A DNA stretch of 6,081 nucleotides. It comes from RGIG3077 sp045541475 (lineage in GTDB: Bacteria; Bacillota; Clostridia; Oscillospirales; Ruminococcaceae). The notes beneath the pieces are model-generated. The model did not search any database, was not told the DNA's origin, and saw nothing but the letters and a program-made list of their open reading frames with translations. Below, piece after piece: positions 5,942 through 6,081 of the stretch. The position numbers and the translations under genes are program-made. The stretch covers positions 1 through 6,081 of the forward strand of contig JAZQJI010000028.1 in NCBI GenBank assembly GCA_045541475.1, read 5' to 3'. Positions within the stretch are counted from its first letter, which is position 1, and each line of letters starts with the position of its first letter.

Positions 5942-6081
5942 ATGAAATATAATAATGTTGAATTTGACACATACTTTAAGAACTACCCTGACGCAAACGG
6001 CTATTTTGGAAAATACGGCGGCTCATACATTCCGCCCGAACTGCAAACTGCTATGAACGAAATATCCGAAGCTTATCAGAC
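5942..6081 (+). CDS. trpB: Tryptophan synthase beta subunit, N-terminal part (3' truncated)
   Basis: Forty-six codons are visible before the window ends. The N terminus 'GYFGKYGGSYIPPELQTAMNEI' is the conserved TrpB opening (YFG.YGG.f.PpeL...l.ei), preceding the PLP domain. TrpB joins indole and serine to make tryptophan, normally in a complex with TrpA, using a PLP-binding lysine that lies beyond this window. GGAGG (5928-5932) is 9 bases before the ATG. trpB as the first gene after a Trp T-box is unlike the usual trpE-first operons, so it may be a separately regulated or stand-alone trpB, or the head of a rearranged operon; the sequence to the right would decide. Confidence 0.9.
   Translation, partial: MKYNNVEFDTYFKNYPDANGYFGKYGGSYIPPELQTAMNEISEAYQ

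Noticed and set aside
1..6081. Mobile element, CRISPR array, phage or toxin-antitoxin/defence content
   Set aside because: No transposase, integrase, regularly spaced repeats, target-site duplications or defence domains are visible; all genes fit core or transport functions.

Overview
This looks like a chromosomal segment of a low-GC, Gram-positive Clostridia-type anaerobe, most likely a Ruminococcus/Eubacterium-like relative (inference). Reasons are the AT-rich intergenic DNA, strong AGGAGG-type ribosome sites, near-consensus sigma-A promoters, two T-box leaders, and the protein families present (DUF815 ATPase, DUF554, PF04392-type ABC transporter, YczE-like membrane protein).

Layout. (1) 2-274: the 3' end of a DUF815-type AAA+ ATPase. 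(2) 345-676: a promoter and a T-box riboswitch. Fitting the leader to the canonical stem I gives specifier UUC (Phe), and the antiterminator bulge reads UGGU, which fits the A73 discriminator of tRNA-Phe. (3) 700-4240, + strand: a DUF554 membrane protein, then a three-gene ABC importer of the TrpXYZ type (lipoprotein, permease, ATPase). Hairpins lie between genes 1/2 and 2/3, the last two genes overlap by 8 bases, and a strong terminator ends the unit at 4250-4293. (4) 4325-5328, - strand: a YczE/YyaS-like membrane protein followed by a small unrecognised three-helix membrane protein. (5) 5369-5475: two divergent promoters. (6) 5501-5763: a second T-box, with specifier UGG and bulge UGGC, so tRNA-Trp. 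(7) 5767-5809: a second, separate intrinsic terminator. (8) 5826-5912: a 28-codon open frame with a very strong ribosome site, tandem Trp codons and a third Trp codon, which looks like a trp leader peptide. (9) 5942-end: the start of tryptophan synthase beta (trpB).

How it fits together. Both + strand units respond to uncharged aromatic-amino-acid tRNAs. The first would raise import, probably of phenylalanine or another aromatic compound, when tRNA-Phe is uncharged. The second would raise tryptophan synthesis when tRNA-Trp is uncharged. The most unusual part is the trpB leader, which stacks a Trp T-box, an extra terminator and a Trp-rich leader ORF. Nothing suggests a phage, transposon, CRISPR array or defence island.
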